Part shown: positions 42,401 through 52,690 of the stretch, piece after piece
Position numbering within the stretch: the first letter of the stretch is position 1
How the letters are laid out: every line of letters starts with the position of its first letter
Assembly: GCA_022829145.1 (NCBI GenBank)
Contig: CM040743.1
Coordinates: forward strand, 25,890,646-25,954,645
DNA length: 64,000 nucleotides
DNA from: Albula goreensis
Lineage: Eukaryota > Chordata > Actinopteri > Albuliformes > Albulidae
Direction: 5' to 3'
The notes under the pieces: generated by a model
What the model was told of the DNA's origin: nothing
The model's database searches: none
The model's input: only the letters and a program-made list of their open reading frames with translations
Made by a program: the position numbers and the translations under genes

Positions 42401-45400
42401 AGGGAACTGGAAGGAGGGGTCCGTTTCTGCAGTTTACGGTACGCTTCGGCCTTGCTATATGAGAAACTTAACACTAGCATCACATGCTGCAGGCGCAAGT
42501 GCCTTAGTGTCGCGTTCTTTAAGAACATGAAGAAAGGAATAAAGAGCTACTGAATTTTGTTTGCAGCTCTGAGCAGTCTTTGGCTCTGGCCTAAATGGGC
42601 CTTTCCACACCACTACTGGGCTCTGTCAGATGCATGTGCGCATCTTTCTGAGCTATTAATAGCTGTGCAAACAGCAGATGTGTCCGGGAGAGGACGGCCT
42701 CTGCGGCAGTCAGCTCACACGCAGGGACCCCGTCTCTCTGTCTCCCTTCTGCAGCACGCTTGCTCATAAATGCACATGCATGTGCTCTTGCAGACTCGCT
42801 CGCATACAGGGATGCCCATCTCTCAGCCATCCATCTGCAACGCGCTCGCTCATATGCAAGCACAGACAGAGGACGTTTGCACAGACGCACATTTACACAC
42901 AAAAAACAGACTAGTTTATGCAAATTCAGGTCTATGCACACAGATTTATTCACACTAAAACACAAACACACCCATCATTTCAAGGCGAGCTGTTTTATAT
43001 TGCACACTAGTCTGACCCATACAAACCTCAAACAGCAGCTGGGGAAGAATCCAGCATGGATAGAATTGGATTAATAAGTCCCAGCTAACGTCACCAGATC
43101 ATGCCACAGGCATCAGAGGTGGAAGAGCACTGAATGAGAAAACATGATCCTCAAGAGGCTGACAGCTCATCTAGATCCGGCTTAGCAATGATTCTCAAAA
43201 ACCGAGGGCACGCTCATTAACGGCTCTTTGAACTCTGGATCGGAGGCCTAGGGATGTAAATGGAAGGATTTGCTACATAGAGAAGAAGAGCAACCAGGCA
43301 GCGGGTGTACCAGTGCATTCATCAGCTTAAGACTGAAAAGCGCCCCCGGGTTCCAGCACGTACAGAGATATGCCACAAATTACCTTGCATGTCACTAACA
43401 TATTCAATTACACTAGTGCACTATATGCCAATGTAAGCTGAAACCAACAGCTGAAATCTTATTCTTTGCAGAGAAAGGTAAAAAACAAAGAAAGGTCACA
43501 AGTTTTTAAATCAGTCTCAGTACCCAGGGAATTAGTCCCCATTGGTCTGCATGGAGATGCAGGGAGTCAGTGTGTATATGCCTGATAATGCAGAATATCT
43601 TTTAATCCATAAGGTGGGGGTCACCAACAGTTATTGGCTTTTCTGATGTCCTCTTATCTGTGCCGTCTCACATAATGCTTAATGGGTCAAAGCATCAATT
43701 TCTGTGCAGGCTCCTCAAAATGCCTCCCCATCTACCACAGTGTCCGACTCACACCGCATCAACCGGCTATGCAACGATCACAAGGGCTATGTACAAACAT
43801 TAGCCTTGGGAATTCAACATGGCTGCTGGGGGGGAAGAAAAATGGCAGCTTGAAGGGATTTAGCTCCGAAAGCTAATAATAAACAGTTTTCATGTCTTCA
43901 CTGGTGCTGCTCAATGGTGACTCATTGGAGCAACACTGTGAGTTATTATCCCCAATGCTCAGGACAGGATATTAAAAAGCATAAGATGAATAAAACTGGG
44001 AGATGCCACAGCTCAGCTCAGAGGCTTGTTCTCTGCCATTTGCCCCTCCCACTACCCTCCAACAAACTCTGCTCCCACACCTGCCCGTTTCTGGAAAACT
44101 GGTTTTAGGGGTACACCCCTGTATCCCCATCCCCCGCTGTGTGGCACATCTGCTCACCTCGTGTGCTGGTCGCCAGGTCTGCAACTTTCTGAAAGGCATC
44201 CAGGAAGGCGGCCGCCGCAACCATCGTCGCCCTGGAACAGATGAGGAACACAGCTGCTCTCAATTGTGCCTGTATTTATGGAATTACGCGCCAAAAGTGT
44301 GAGCATCTGAGGAGACTGGACCTCATTCAAGGTGTTATCAGCCTTATCCACTGTTCAGGGAAATGGATGGAGGGAAGTGGGCTCTAACATTTAGTGAAAC
44401 AATTATCCAGACTTCTCTTGGCATAAAATGTCTTCTCTTTGTCTAACCACTGTCCTTTTCTGTGAGATTTGTTGATAAGCTGTTAGTAAGCCAGCTGGTA
44501 GAAACACTCTGGTACATGTCACACTGAATCAAATGGACAGTATAGGAAAAACAGGGTAAAGGAGTAAGGGGTTCATTTTGAATGGAGTAATGGGTAAAAA
44601 GCTGAACTTCTCACCTTGTGAAATTCAGATAAATTCAAATTAAAACATGTAAAATGGGGAAAGGGAAAATTAAGTATAATCTCTTTAAAACAGATTTGAA
44701 GTTTTAAAAAAAGAGGACAATTTTTAGATTAACTTTACAACACTCAGCTACTCAGGTCAAAACCTGATATTGTACATTGTATTGTGTGATGAATTAAATT
44801 ACGAAGGCAATGAAAATGTAATTTACTGGCAAGGATGCAAAAGTTTAATGTGCGTTTTCATCAGGATTAAAATAATGCACATCACATGCACAAAGTTATT
44901 GGCTGGTCAACACACATTCTTGACTATTTAAAGGCCCCTAAATATAAAACTTTTATGTAACTAGGCGTATTCCTTAAAAATCTATCCTGAAAGGATCCAA
45001 AACATTCTTTTCAGGGTTAAAAAAAGAGCAGGTGTACGTCAGAGTAATCAGAGAGCTGTATTTTAAAGGCCTCTGCAGTGCTGATAAACTTTCAGAATAT
45101 TTAAACATTGTTAATCCAGCAGTTATTTAGTTCTGTTTTTAATTGTTTCAACAAAGATTACTAAAAACCAAACTAAATTATTCAAAGCAATAAATAATAA
45201 GCATACACAAGGGGACACCACTTGAGAGAAGGGCAGCAGATTATGAGGCCATCATGAGCCAAAAAATTTCCAAATGTCTTTGGTTCAGAGTTCTCTTTAA
45301 TTATTTTGAACAGTAATTTTAATATATTTGTGGCAGGATCCCCCAATATTTTATCAAGGACAAAACAGTTATTGTCCAATTCGTCTGATTATCACAGCTC

Positions 45401-48400
45401 TCAAACTGCAAATGTTTCATGTATCCAAGTCTTCTCTACAGCAGATCCCTCTCAGTGCTTCTTTCCTGTAGAAATAAAGTGTCTACAGGAGCAGATACAT
45501 CATCCACAGGATTTCCTTGTGACTCGGTTGTGTTGTATAGCCTTGACTCTAGCCTGTCCTGCTGACCTGGCGGAAGCCTGCGCAGTCAGGAAGGATATGG
45601 GTGGGGGCCAAAAGGGGTCATCCTCACTTCACTGTTCACTCAGCAATACTTCTCCAGCAATGAAAACCGAAGGAGAGGGAGTGGTAATGGCAAGGATCAG
45701 AGCCACATTTATTTTTTTATTTATTTTTATTTCTACAGAAGGCTACAGCATTATGTATATTTCATACATTTCAACTTATGATAGTGGTTATTTAAGCAAT
45801 CAAAAATGAAAAAATGGGCAGTAATTAATCAAACAAGAGATGGTTGTGATGTTCAAAGGATATGCACAATAAAAAACACATATTAAATCATTTGAATCTT
45901 TTAATAATATTTAATGTAATAATGATATAAACTCTTACATCACGGTCTCCTTGTTTATATATTTTTAAATAGATTACTCTCATTTAGTAGGTACAAAATT
46001 TGTTTAAATTAACCAATATTCAAACTGGTGTTTACCAGGATCTCATTAAAGTATTCATTATATTGTGCTCGTTATGAATTATACTGCTCCTTTCCAGTCA
46101 CCTGCTTTTTTGCAAACTATTTTTTATTTTTGTTCTGGTCCATTTGCTCCACTGTTGATATTCTCTGCTTGGAGCTTCCAGTTAACTGGTTAGTCCATAA
46201 TTCTGAGGTTCTACAGAGTTTCAATCAAAACGTCTTGCTGCAAATCAAAACACCTCTGGCTACATGTAGTGTAACTGATTGATGACACGAATGAGCTATT
46301 AACCCACAAATAGACCAAAAATACATTATCACTATTTCGGTGTACACTGAGCAGAAAATGAGATTGCGATTTGGTCGTTTATCTCTCTTGATGAAAGGTT
46401 AATTGACTTTTTTTTTTCCAGGGAGCTCAGATAACCCTAAGCACTTACTTGCCACATCACACACAACACTAAACTTAATTCTCAGTATGCACAGTCGAAC
46501 ATTCAGGTCACTTGGGTGTGCCTGGACATTCACACTTCTTAGGATTTCAGAAATGCCTCTCAACTGGCAGCTGTCTGATGGAATCAACAGGTGATCCCAA
46601 TCAATGGCTTGAGTTCTGTCAGAACTGTGCAGTTGAGCACCCGACACCTGTGAAGCCCCTCAAGACACTACAAGGGTTTACACTGAGCATGCTTCACCAC
46701 AGCCTGCTGCCTAAAGGCAGAAATTAGTCTAAAGGTTTTGTGACAAAACCCAGTACCTACCACAGACCACAATTACCACAGGTCAGACTGACAGTTATAA
46801 CAGCGTCTGTCATTTCAAGAGCATATAGATTGCTTACAATGAAATAAATGGAATCAGTCATGCTGTAACACTGATAATGACCTTGATTTTTTTAGCCTTT
46901 AACATGGAATGCATTTTAACAATAGGATTCATTCAGGCAACAGTTCAATGGTTTTAAGAGAGAGTAGACTGTATACAAGGAAATGACTGGGAAGAGAAGG
47001 AAAAAACACACTAATGTGACTACTATGATGAGATGGGTGACTGGTTGCAATACATAATGTGAACTATAGCCTCAGTAGGCCCAACTGCTAGAGAGTATTT
47101 GCACAGAGAGCAAGGAGAGAAGCAGGGAAATGCAGTTTACCTGAGCTGGGACTGCAGTTTTCCAGCCTTGTTGATGAAATCCTCCCAGACTGGATAACTG
47201 CTCTGAAGGGACAAAGGGAAGAGCTGTTTCAAGGAACACTGTGATTATCCCTTCAAGACACACGAAATGACAGTACAGCACATCAGCAAGAGGCTTAGAA
47301 TCTTGGGCAAAGTATTCCAGAAATGGTTAGTGGGAGTTTAATTCACTGAAGTCCAAACATTCACACAATCTTACTTCACACTCTCCAGTTCAATGGTGGG
47401 TGCCATAGCTTACAGCTTGTGGAAACAGAAACCACAGCTGACATAGGTCAATTTCCAACTGAAGAGGTGAATTCCAGTACCTTCCTTAAAGTGTCAATCA
47501 GATTTGCAGAAAATTAGTTGGAAATGGAACTAACTGAAGACTGACCTGATTTGAGTGTGAGACAGAAAAAAGGGTAAACTAACAGGGGCTTAAGAACAGA
47601 AAGGACCCCTACCTGAGGGATGTCCAACATTCCTGTTTAGCATGAAGGGCATCAAAAGGAGTGATGGTGGCCACTCCGACAAACATGACATTTTATATGA
47701 TTTTTGTCAGACTGCCCTTACACAGTGAAAGTTTGAAAGAATTCTGAACAAGAAATAAGTGAATATTAAAGAATGAAAGGTGGAAAGAGACTGCAGTCTG
47801 TCAGATGTGGCAGGGGAGGATCTATGAATGACACAGGGCTTTGACGGATTGTATACTGGACAGAAGCAGGCAGACTACACCCCAGAATCAACATGGGTAG
47901 CCTTGAATCCAACAGCTCAATCTCTCATACATTATCTGCAAAATGTTCATTTTTCCAGAGACTGCTTGATTGGCCCCCAAATTTCTGAGTATACATTCGG
48001 TTGAATGGGGGAAGTTTTTGACTTCCATGAGATTGTGTCCCGCCTACATTAAATTGTGATTAGTCAGAAGTTGTACCATTGGCTTAATATCAAAGAGCAT
48101 CCCTGACGCTGGGTTGCAGTATGCTACAACAGAGCCTTTAGTTTGTCAGGCTCATAGTTATGTTGGTCAAGCAGTATGAAAACAGGGCAGAATACAGTCC
48201 TAAAATAACTACAGCATGTAGCTCAAATTTTAAAACCTTATATCAGGGTCAGTGTTCCTGAGTGACTAATTAAAATGGATATTGCCCCAAAAACTTAAAA
48301 TATGTCCTCCTGGAACTCAATTGTCATTCAGGTGGAATAAGTAAATATTACAGTGATAATGCATGGAACAATGTCAAATGCATCCAAGACAACAAAAACC

Positions 48401-50090
48401 ATGTGGCTTGGAAGAAATTAACATTAATTAATTTTCCAGACAGAACCCTTTGTACATTCAGTGAATAATACTATTGACATTTCATAATAAAACAAGCTGA
48501 ATCTTTGCCTGACTTGATGAGCAACATGAATCATGTTCCACTTCAAAGAAATGTTTCTTTTCATGGAATTAGTTTATTGTAATCATTGACATCTCCAGGA
48601 ATGATATAAAAAAAAAAGTTTAACTGTATGATTAAATAACTAATAGCACAGAGTGCCTAACCACAAATTACCCAAATGCCACAGCTGTCTGTCCCCTGGC
48701 TTCCAAAAAGTACTTCCCTCAAGAGGATTACTTGTACCTCATGCAAACGACAAATTTTGATTGCTAGTCTTTCAGATTAATCAACCAAAGTGCACTATAT
48801 TCTCTCAGTCATATCAATTCATTTGCAAACAAGAGTTTAGTGCAGTAACAGTGCAGTCGTTTCGGGCCTGAAAGGTCACATTATGTCAAAATGGTGCATT
48901 CAATGGACACCACCATCCACTACTCTTTCCCCTTCATTTTCTCTCCGGTTTTACGACCACCTTTAACCACACCCAATACGTTCCTGATTAAGGCAATGTG
49001 ACCAAACGCTTAAACTTTACATTCACGTACATTTTGGGTCTGATCGTGTTTGACTGTGAAAGCGATATTTTGGTACTTCAGACCTGTGTGACTAACACCT
49101 CTACAAGAAATCGCTGCAGAACAGAACCTGCATTGTGTCACTTGCAACGAGTGCAGCATATCACAAGTGCCCTTGGAGGTCACCCTGCTATTTTCAACGT
49201 TTGGTCAGACTCGCAACAGGTGACATGATCGACGATGCAGCAAACCAGTGTGTCTGAATCAGTTTCACTTTATTTTCATCAATCTATCCTTAAACCTAAA
49301 AACTGACAATATCGCAAATTGTCAGGGACGAAGCTACAGTGGTAAAATAAACCATTTACAATCCAAATATTTTGGAAGTCACTATTTGACTGACCACTTA
49401 ACCTAGGAAAAAGCATTGCAATACTAGTAGAAAAATGTGTATTCCAACCTACTTAGCTAGACTAACAACGATAACCGGTTGGATATTGTTTACCTTCTGT
49501 GGGGACAAAGATCTACCTATGGGTATTTGAAGTGTATTTTATGCGGTTCCTTATCCATCTAGCGATAGCAAAAAAATCACGGCGTTACAGCCCGAAACTT
49601 GGCAATTTTGTGGTAATGGTCGCTTGCCTGCTTGGCTAACTACAAGACGCAATGAAAGACAATATCGCCTTCATCCCCAAAATGCCAGATACTAGCTAGC
49701 TACATCTTGCAAAGATTATTGAACATACTACCAAAGTGAGCGAGATATTTGAATTGCATTCTGAATTGTAACGTTAGCCAGCTAGCGGGCTAACAAACGT
49801 TAGTTAATTGGGCAGCTGCCGGTCATAATTCATATCAATATCAATTTATACATTCAATTTTACACAATAGACAGGCTAGAGAGATCACTGGCTATCTTGG
49901 CTAACACATCTAGCTAGCGCACCCTTAACATTAGATCAGCAAACAAATAAAACAGCCTTACAGGGGGTGAGAAAACATGAACACATATAGATAGGTTTAT
50001 GTTTTGTATTGGCTTTACCTTCATATCGCCGATTATGGTCTGAAAAAGTCCTCCAAGCGCACTGCATTCTTTTTCAATAACAGCCTCCAT
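6950..50090 (-). CDS. MTSS1: MTSS1 (MIM), I-BAR and WH2 actin/membrane regulator, complete coding region in 16 exons
   Basis: Minus-strand exons: 50019-50090, 47141-47202, 44158-44231, 20374-20458, 19422-19511, 18854-18928, 17844-17855, 14204-14361, 13842-13949, 13561-13658, 11097-11307, 9383-9508, 8864-9088, 8351-8524, 7949-8108 and 6950-7593. All have GT-AG introns and compatible phases, apart from one 2-base loss inside exon 5. The product would be about 791 residues. Residues 1 to about 250 form the IMD/I-BAR domain, which binds PI(4,5)P2-rich membrane and bundles actin. The middle is Ser/Pro-rich. The C-terminus carries a WH2 motif (MLLTIRRGVKLKKT) that binds actin monomers. MTSS1 shapes membrane protrusions, cilia and dendritic spines. 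Linkage to TATDN1 favours MTSS1 over MTSS2. Confidence 0.93.
7949..8108 (-). CDS. MTSS1: MTSS1 coding exon 15
   Basis: 160 bases encoding VEEVEAHEELALALARGLQL, DTQRSSRDSLQCSSGYSTQT and TTPCCSEDTIPSQ. The donor GTACTG is weak, but joining there gives frame continuity into SDYDYFSV. Confidence 0.95.
8351..8524 (-). CDS. MTSS1: MTSS1 coding exon 14
   Basis: 58 codons encoding DWAKPGPYDQPMVNTLRRNK and then EKREAVDPN, ending RARSMTITTTPK. Acceptor CTGCAG. The donor GTCCGC is weak. DWAKPGPYDQP is a family hallmark. Confidence 0.92.
8864..9088 (-). CDS. MTSS1: MTSS1 coding exon 13 (Pro/Ser-rich)
   Basis: 75 codons starting LTNGFDHYGPTDPPYLAGMG and ending CTLGPGMIPSSKVPTWK. The acceptor is GTTTTAG and the donor GTTTGT. 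The GPGM.PSS..P.WK ending is a conserved MTSS block. Confidence 0.92.
9383..9508 (-). CDS. MTSS1: MTSS1 coding exon 12 (Ser/Thr-rich)
   Basis: 42 codons encoding TSSSSASSDASETCQTVSEC and then SSPTSPTSVGSGTTMAGGSV-DK. Acceptor CTGCAG, donor GTGAAC. In-frame length, so it could be a skippable cassette. Confidence 0.88.
9509..11096. other. MTSS1 intron 11
   Basis: Intronic. Carries the LINE fragment at about 10411-10705. The rest shows no exon-like signal. Confidence 0.7.
10411..10705 (+). mobile_element. Internally deleted CR1/Rex1-like LINE fragment
   Basis: The plus strand encodes LVRLRRWGFRTPLPALHLAN and then LHSLNKMDELLLLCRTNKDF, matching the start of the endonuclease domain of fish CR1/Rex1-like LINEs. 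About 50 bases further on comes a LINE-like 3' tail (CATACTTGGCCAATAAA, near 10670-10690). Nearly the whole reverse transcriptase is missing. It is antisense to MTSS1. Confidence 0.65.
11097..11307 (-). CDS. MTSS1: MTSS1 coding exon 11 (Ser-rich)
   Basis: 211 bases encoding SSLNSVNSSDSRSSGSHTHS followed by SHYRYRSS, RLSSVSSHDSGFISQDAF and SPSPMPPETVPQ. The SxxDSGF core is a phosphodegron-like sequence. The acceptor CTAACAG follows an extreme C-rich tract. Donor GTAAGG. Confidence 0.95.
11316..11402. repeat. G-rich (plus) / C-rich (minus) tract beside the exon 11 acceptor
   Basis: About 85 bases composed mostly of GGGG, GGGC and GCAGG units on the plus strand. On the transcribed RNA this is a long C-rich polypyrimidine tract directly upstream of the exon 11 splice acceptor. 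It has several runs of three or more G that could form a G-quadruplex on the template strand. Confidence 0.8.
11403..13560. other. MTSS1 intron 10, remaining part
   Basis: AT-rich intron. The only clear structure is the pair of palindromes at 12650-12702. No exon found. Confidence 0.65.
12650..12702. repeat. Two tandem perfect palindromes
   Basis: The arms AATTACCACTTAT and ATAAGTGGTAATT with a two-base centre make a perfect 28-base palindrome (12650-12677). A second 22-base copy with the same core lies at 12681-12702. Confidence 0.9.
13561..13658 (-). CDS. MTSS1: MTSS1 coding exon 10 (Ser-rich linker)
   Basis: 98 bases encoding VILDLKSSDCNWSYQTPPSS and then PSTTMSRKSSMC. Acceptor GACCCAG, donor GTAAGA. 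Ser/Thr-rich linker after the IMD. Confidence 0.95.
13842..13949 (-). CDS. MTSS1: MTSS1 coding exon 9 (end of IMD)
   Basis: 36 codons encoding DEEMSMLGEITHLQTIADDL and then KALTMDPHKLPPASEQ. The acceptor is GCGGTAG, which has a poor polypyrimidine tract. The donor is GTTAGC. Confidence 0.93.
14204..14361 (-). CDS. MTSS1: MTSS1 coding exon 8 (IMD)
   Basis: 158 bases encoding GRGDIQPQLDSAMQDVSDMY and then LLLEETEKQAVRKALIEERS and RFCAFVSMLRPVV, the last long IMD helix. Acceptor TTTCAG, donor GTCAGT. Confidence 0.95.
14362..17843. other. MTSS1 intron between microexon and exon 8
   Basis: 3.5 kb with no exon-like signal. ORFs here are short and do not resemble known proteins. Confidence 0.6.
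17844..17855 (-). CDS. MTSS1: MTSS1 12-base microexon
   Basis: A 12-base stretch, CCGATGCTCTGG, lies between a strong acceptor (TTCTTGGCAG) and a strong donor (GTAAGT). It inserts Ala-Asp-Ala-Leu, giving KKAKK-ADAL-GRGDIQPQL. Because its length is a multiple of three and its phase matches exons 6 and 8, skipping it gives KKAKKGRGDIQPQL, also in frame. From memory, vertebrate MTSS1 isoforms differ at this IMD position. An alternatively spliced cassette is the natural reading; only RNA evidence would prove it. Confidence 0.75.
17924..17978. repeat. 11-base minisatellite, five copies
   Basis: Five perfect copies of NTTACACCCAG in which N alternates T/A/T/A/T, giving a 22-base higher-order unit. 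It sits 68 bases upstream, in the sense of the gene, of the MTSS1 microexon acceptor. Confidence 0.92.
17979..18853. other. MTSS1 intron 6, remaining part
   Basis: AT-rich intron with a run of 20 A at 18629-18648. No other exon-like signal. Confidence 0.6.
18854..18928 (-). CDS. MTSS1: MTSS1 coding exon 6 (IMD, basic patch)
   Basis: 75 bases encoding EYKKARQEIKKKSSDTLKLQ and then KKAKK. This is the strongly basic IMD segment expected to bind phosphoinositides. Acceptor TTCACAG, donor GTAATT. It ends one base into a codon that can be completed by exon 7 or exon 8. Confidence 0.95.
19422..19511 (-). CDS. MTSS1: MTSS1 coding exon 5 with apparent 2-base deletion
   Basis: The exon opens MAFIDCLINP and closes with the codons for MEEWKRAANTLDKDHAK, but these two halves are in different frames. 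It is 90 bases long where flanking phases need 92. The break falls at a six-base C run (plus-strand G run 19482-19487), where family members have a Leu codon before Gln. Both splice sites look normal (CTGCAG acceptor, GTGTAG donor). All other MTSS1 exons are open, so this is either a base-calling or assembly error or a recent loss-of-function allele. Confidence 0.85.
20374..20458 (-). CDS. MTSS1: MTSS1 coding exon 4 (IMD)
   Basis: 85 bases encoding GGTRDIGSALTRMCMRHRSI and then EAKLRQFS, ending two bases into the Met codon completed by exon 5. Acceptor TTTCAG, donor GTAAGA. Confidence 0.95.
29717..29756. repeat. Tandem 20-mer duplication
   Basis: The 20-base unit AATTCCATGGAAATCACTGC occurs twice in direct tandem. 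Confidence 0.9.
29820..30000 (-). mobile_element. tRNA-derived SINE-like element or tRNA pseudogene
   Basis: On the minus strand, starting near 30000, there is an A-box-like TAGCTCAGTCCGCTG (29971-29987 region) followed about 45 bases later by a B-box-like GGTTCAGTTCTGG (29919-29931). This is the layout of a pol III internal promoter. A convincing cloverleaf with anticodon is not visible, so a SINE head or degenerate tRNA is more likely than a working tRNA. The 3' boundary is uncertain. Confidence 0.45.
32682..32707. repeat. Perfect short hairpin
   Basis: TCATGCCACAG and CTGTGGCATGA flank a four-base loop TGCT. No neighbouring gene explains it. Confidence 0.85.
36452..36472. repeat. T homopolymer, 21 bases
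   Basis: Uninterrupted T run within MTSS1 intron 3. Confidence 0.9.
40448..40472. repeat. A homopolymer, 25 bases
   Basis: Uninterrupted A run within MTSS1 intron 3. No recognisable retroelement body was seen directly upstream. Confidence 0.9.
44158..44231 (-). CDS. MTSS1: MTSS1 coding exon 3 (IMD)
   Basis: 74 bases encoding ATMVAAAAFLDAFQKVADLA and then TSTR, part of a long IMD helix. Acceptor TTCCAG, donor GTGAGC. Confidence 0.94.
44232..47140. other. MTSS1 intron 2
   Basis: 2.9 kb, AT-rich. The 167-codon plus-strand ORF at 45306-45809 has no recognisable family and no splice context, so I do not call it a gene. Confidence 0.6.
47141..47202 (-). CDS. MTSS1: MTSS1 coding exon 2 (IMD)
   Basis: 62 bases encoding SSYPVWEDFINKAGKLQSQL plus two bases. 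The acceptor is CTTCAG; a second AG six bases inside (tandem acceptor) could remove two residues. Donor GTAAAC. Confidence 0.94.
47203..50018. other. MTSS1 intron 1
   Basis: 2.8 kb with no exon-like signal. GCTAGC-type motifs become frequent towards the first exon (49650-49920). Confidence 0.6.
50019..50090 (-). CDS. MTSS1: MTSS1 coding exon 1 (start codon)
   Basis: 24 codons beginning MEAVIEKECSALGGLFQTII and ending GDMK. The ATG is at 50090-50088 with A at -3. An in-frame upstream Met at 50102 (MCRK...) exists, but family proteins start at MEAVIEKE. Donor GTAAAG. Confidence 0.95.
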
Positions 50091-50700
50091 TTTCCGACAC
50101 AACCTCGCTAGCCAGCTAGCTAGCTAGATTGACGGAGTGGGCAGCTAGCTAGCTATCAAACTAGATAGCTGTTTTGTGAAAGAGAATATGGCTCGATCTA
50201 TTTTGTATTTTTCCAGCAAGTGGCACACAATCAAGCAAAAAAAATCAAGCAAAGATTCAAAGATCTTCTGCGAAAAACACCTACACAGCAAACTGGCTAC
50301 CTATTCATACAGCTGAAGCGATAGGCAAGCTAGACTCGAATCTGTGTGGCTCAGCGCAGCTATCCCAAACAAGGCAGTGGGAAAAGCCTGTGGGCGATGT
50401 CGATAAGATTTAAAACCCACGTTATTTTCCAGGTTGGAATTAGTCCCATGGTTGTCCTGTACGGGTCATAACGAAAAAAAATCGTAGCTAGCCAACTGTC
50501 CACAGTTCGAAAGGTATAAAAATGCCAGTAGTCGTATTCCACACGAAAATGCGGGTTACGCAGTGAACACAACCGGTGAAACACAAATTCCTGCAGAGTT
50601 CTCCCTCAGCTGCTTGCACAGTTCAATGCACCTCACCGATGACTACAGCAGTAGTAGACGCATGAGCATGGCGCGTCCCTATACGCACAAAGTGCGCTCT
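50091..50700 (-). promoter_or_regulatory. MTSS1 5' leader and probable promoter region
   Basis: This lies directly upstream of the MTSS1 start codon. It includes a GCTA-type microsatellite (about 50104-50155). At 50540-50710 there is a region with more CpG than its surroundings. Transcription start is inferred only from position; no TATA box is clear. Confidence 0.45.
50104..50155. repeat. GCTA/AGCT tandem repeat
   Basis: Repeated GCTA units interrupted by a short unique stretch, beginning about 14 bases upstream of the MTSS1 ATG. Probably in the 5' UTR. Confidence 0.8.
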
Positions 50701-51503
50701 CGTCTTTACCGCAAAAGGTGTTCTTATGTGTGGCTGTTGGTAGATAATTATCTAGAGCTCATTTCTATAGCAATTTATTTAAGGTAAATGTGTAGCGCAC
50801 ATTAGTGTGAAGTAGCTTGTTTGTTTTGATAAAAGATACCTGAAAGGACATGTTCATTTTTTATTTTTTCCCCCAATCGTCAAAATCAAAAAACGACCCC
50901 AATAAAAGTACAGATAATGTATATCGTGTAACCAGAAAAAAGCATACATGTTGTCTGCACGTGTTATGCATGTTTTTAGGATAGATTCTCTCAGCAAAAT
51001 GTGGTCCCCATTCATAGGGACATCATTTGGGCAAGGTTTATTTTTCATGACTAGTGTTAATTACATAGTGACTCCAGTAGTCTTGACCTCAAAAAGTTTT
51101 ATTTTTGTAAAAGGCATCGAAGGCAATGCAAAACCACACTGGAAATTGTGCTTGGTGGATCTGATAAAAATGTCCTTTTCGATAATGACGTTATCAACAT
51201 TTTAAAATCCTCTGTGGAAAGCTATGTGCAATCACTGCCTTTTTAGTCACGAAATGCCTGACTTTATAACATGATACTCGTGCTACCATAATTAATATAG
51301 TTATACACATACAGTTATTGTATAGTTAGATTATTATGGGTAAACACATTGTAATACGTTCGAAGTTCAATTTTAGTAGCAATGAACCATCTGGCTCGTT
51401 TCTAACAGAGCGCAAATGACGACTCTATCTTTGCAACTTGAATGAAAAGCAGACTGAAGAGCAATCACGTTTAACAAACTCAGGCCATCTAGTGGCCACC
51501 AAC
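50701..51503. other. Intergenic, nothing recognised
   Basis: Short ORFs only, none resembling a known protein. No clear repeat family. Confidence 0.5.
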
Positions 51504-51780
51504 TTACCTGCCGTAGTCTCGTGTATCCAGTTATCTGACGTAATTCGGCCGTACCCCGTTACCCGTGTGCTTGCCGAAGTCGCACACTATGTATCACTAT
51601 CTTGCAAATATATATATACACACTGTACATATAAAAAACAAAATATAAAACTATAAAATTACAAGTCGGATCGGTTAGAAAAGTTTCTGAAACCTAATCT
51701 GTAGCAAGCCGCACGTTTTCATGTACAATATATAACGCAAAAAGTGTGGGAGTGGCAAGCTGTGGCAAAAATCTTGTTCA
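51504..51780 (+). repeat. Direct repeat copy A flanking minisatellite
   Basis: Shares an ordered series of blocks with 52690-52948: TATCCAG-TATCTGAC, a CGTGTGCTTGCC block, CGCACACTAT, CTATCTTGCA, a TATATA run, GGATC-GTT, an AAGC-CACGTTTT block and TGGCAAGCT. Divergence is high but the order is kept. Confidence 0.75.
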
Positions 51781-51849
51781 GAAAATGCTCTTCATTCATT
51801 TATTCATTCTTCCAGACAATTGTTTTGCCGACGGTTTCCTCCCACAGTT

Positions 51850-52690
51850 TTTGTGCTACATATACATGATGCATGATACCCCCTAAAAACACTCTAGCAA
51901 CTACCGATAACACCATAGCAATCGTATAGAAGCATGGTAGTAACCACCTATAGTGCCATAATAACCACCTAGCAATGACCCATTCCACCATAGCATCCAA
52001 CTTGAAATACCATTGCAGCCGCTTAGCAACACTTCAGTAACCTATTATGCCACAGCAACTGATTGGCAACTACCTACAACACCATAGCAACCACTAAGAA
52101 AAACCACTTAAAATAACATAGCAGCCACCTAACACCCTTGCAAATAGCTACACCACCACAGCAAACACACACTAGCAACAACCTTCAATGCTTTAGCAAC
52201 CTACTAGCGACACCCATCTAGCAACACACTATTAACCAGCAACAATGCTATAGTAACTGGCTAGCAACACGCTAACAAACACTATGAACACCATAGCAAC
52301 CCCCAGCAACAACTTAACACTATAGCAACCGCATAGAATCACAGTAGTAACCGCCTGGAATGCCATAGCAACTGCCTAGCAACATCCAAGCAACTACCTG
52401 CAACAATATGACATATTTCAGCACAGGAACCACCTTGAAACACACTAGCAACTACCTAGCATACCATAGCAATCACTTAGAAACACATTAGCAACCACTT
52501 AAAATACCATAGCAACCGACTAGCAACACCCAAGAAACTACCTGCAGCAACATAGCAACCTACAGCAACTGCTCACAAACACACTAGCAACCACTTTCAA
52601 TGCTTTAGCAAACAAGTAGCAAACCCCTAGCAACAACCTATAATGCCATAGCAATGCACTGGCAATACCATAGCAACCACATATCCCCCC
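51850..52690. repeat. TAGCAAC-type minisatellite, block 1
   Basis: A long imperfect array built from units such as ACCATAGCAACCACTTAG and CTAGCAACACAC, about 20-26 bases each, with many substitutions. It lies exactly between the two flanking direct repeats. Confidence 0.9.

Larger units (their letters stand above)
20459..44157. other. MTSS1 intron 3 (23.7 kb)
   Basis: The largest intron, splitting the IMD coding sequence. I scanned its ORFs on both strands and recognised no protein. It holds a T run (36452-36472), an A run (40448-40472), a tandem 20-mer (29717-29756), hairpins at 32682-32707 and 33653-33669, and a tRNA-like element at 29820-30000. Enhancers could be present but cannot be read from sequence alone. 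Confidence 0.6.

Noticed and set aside
45306..45809. 167-codon open frame on the plus strand in MTSS1 intron 2
   Set aside because: No recognisable motif, ends in low-complexity T-rich sequence and has no splice partners. Length is within chance for AT-mixed intron.
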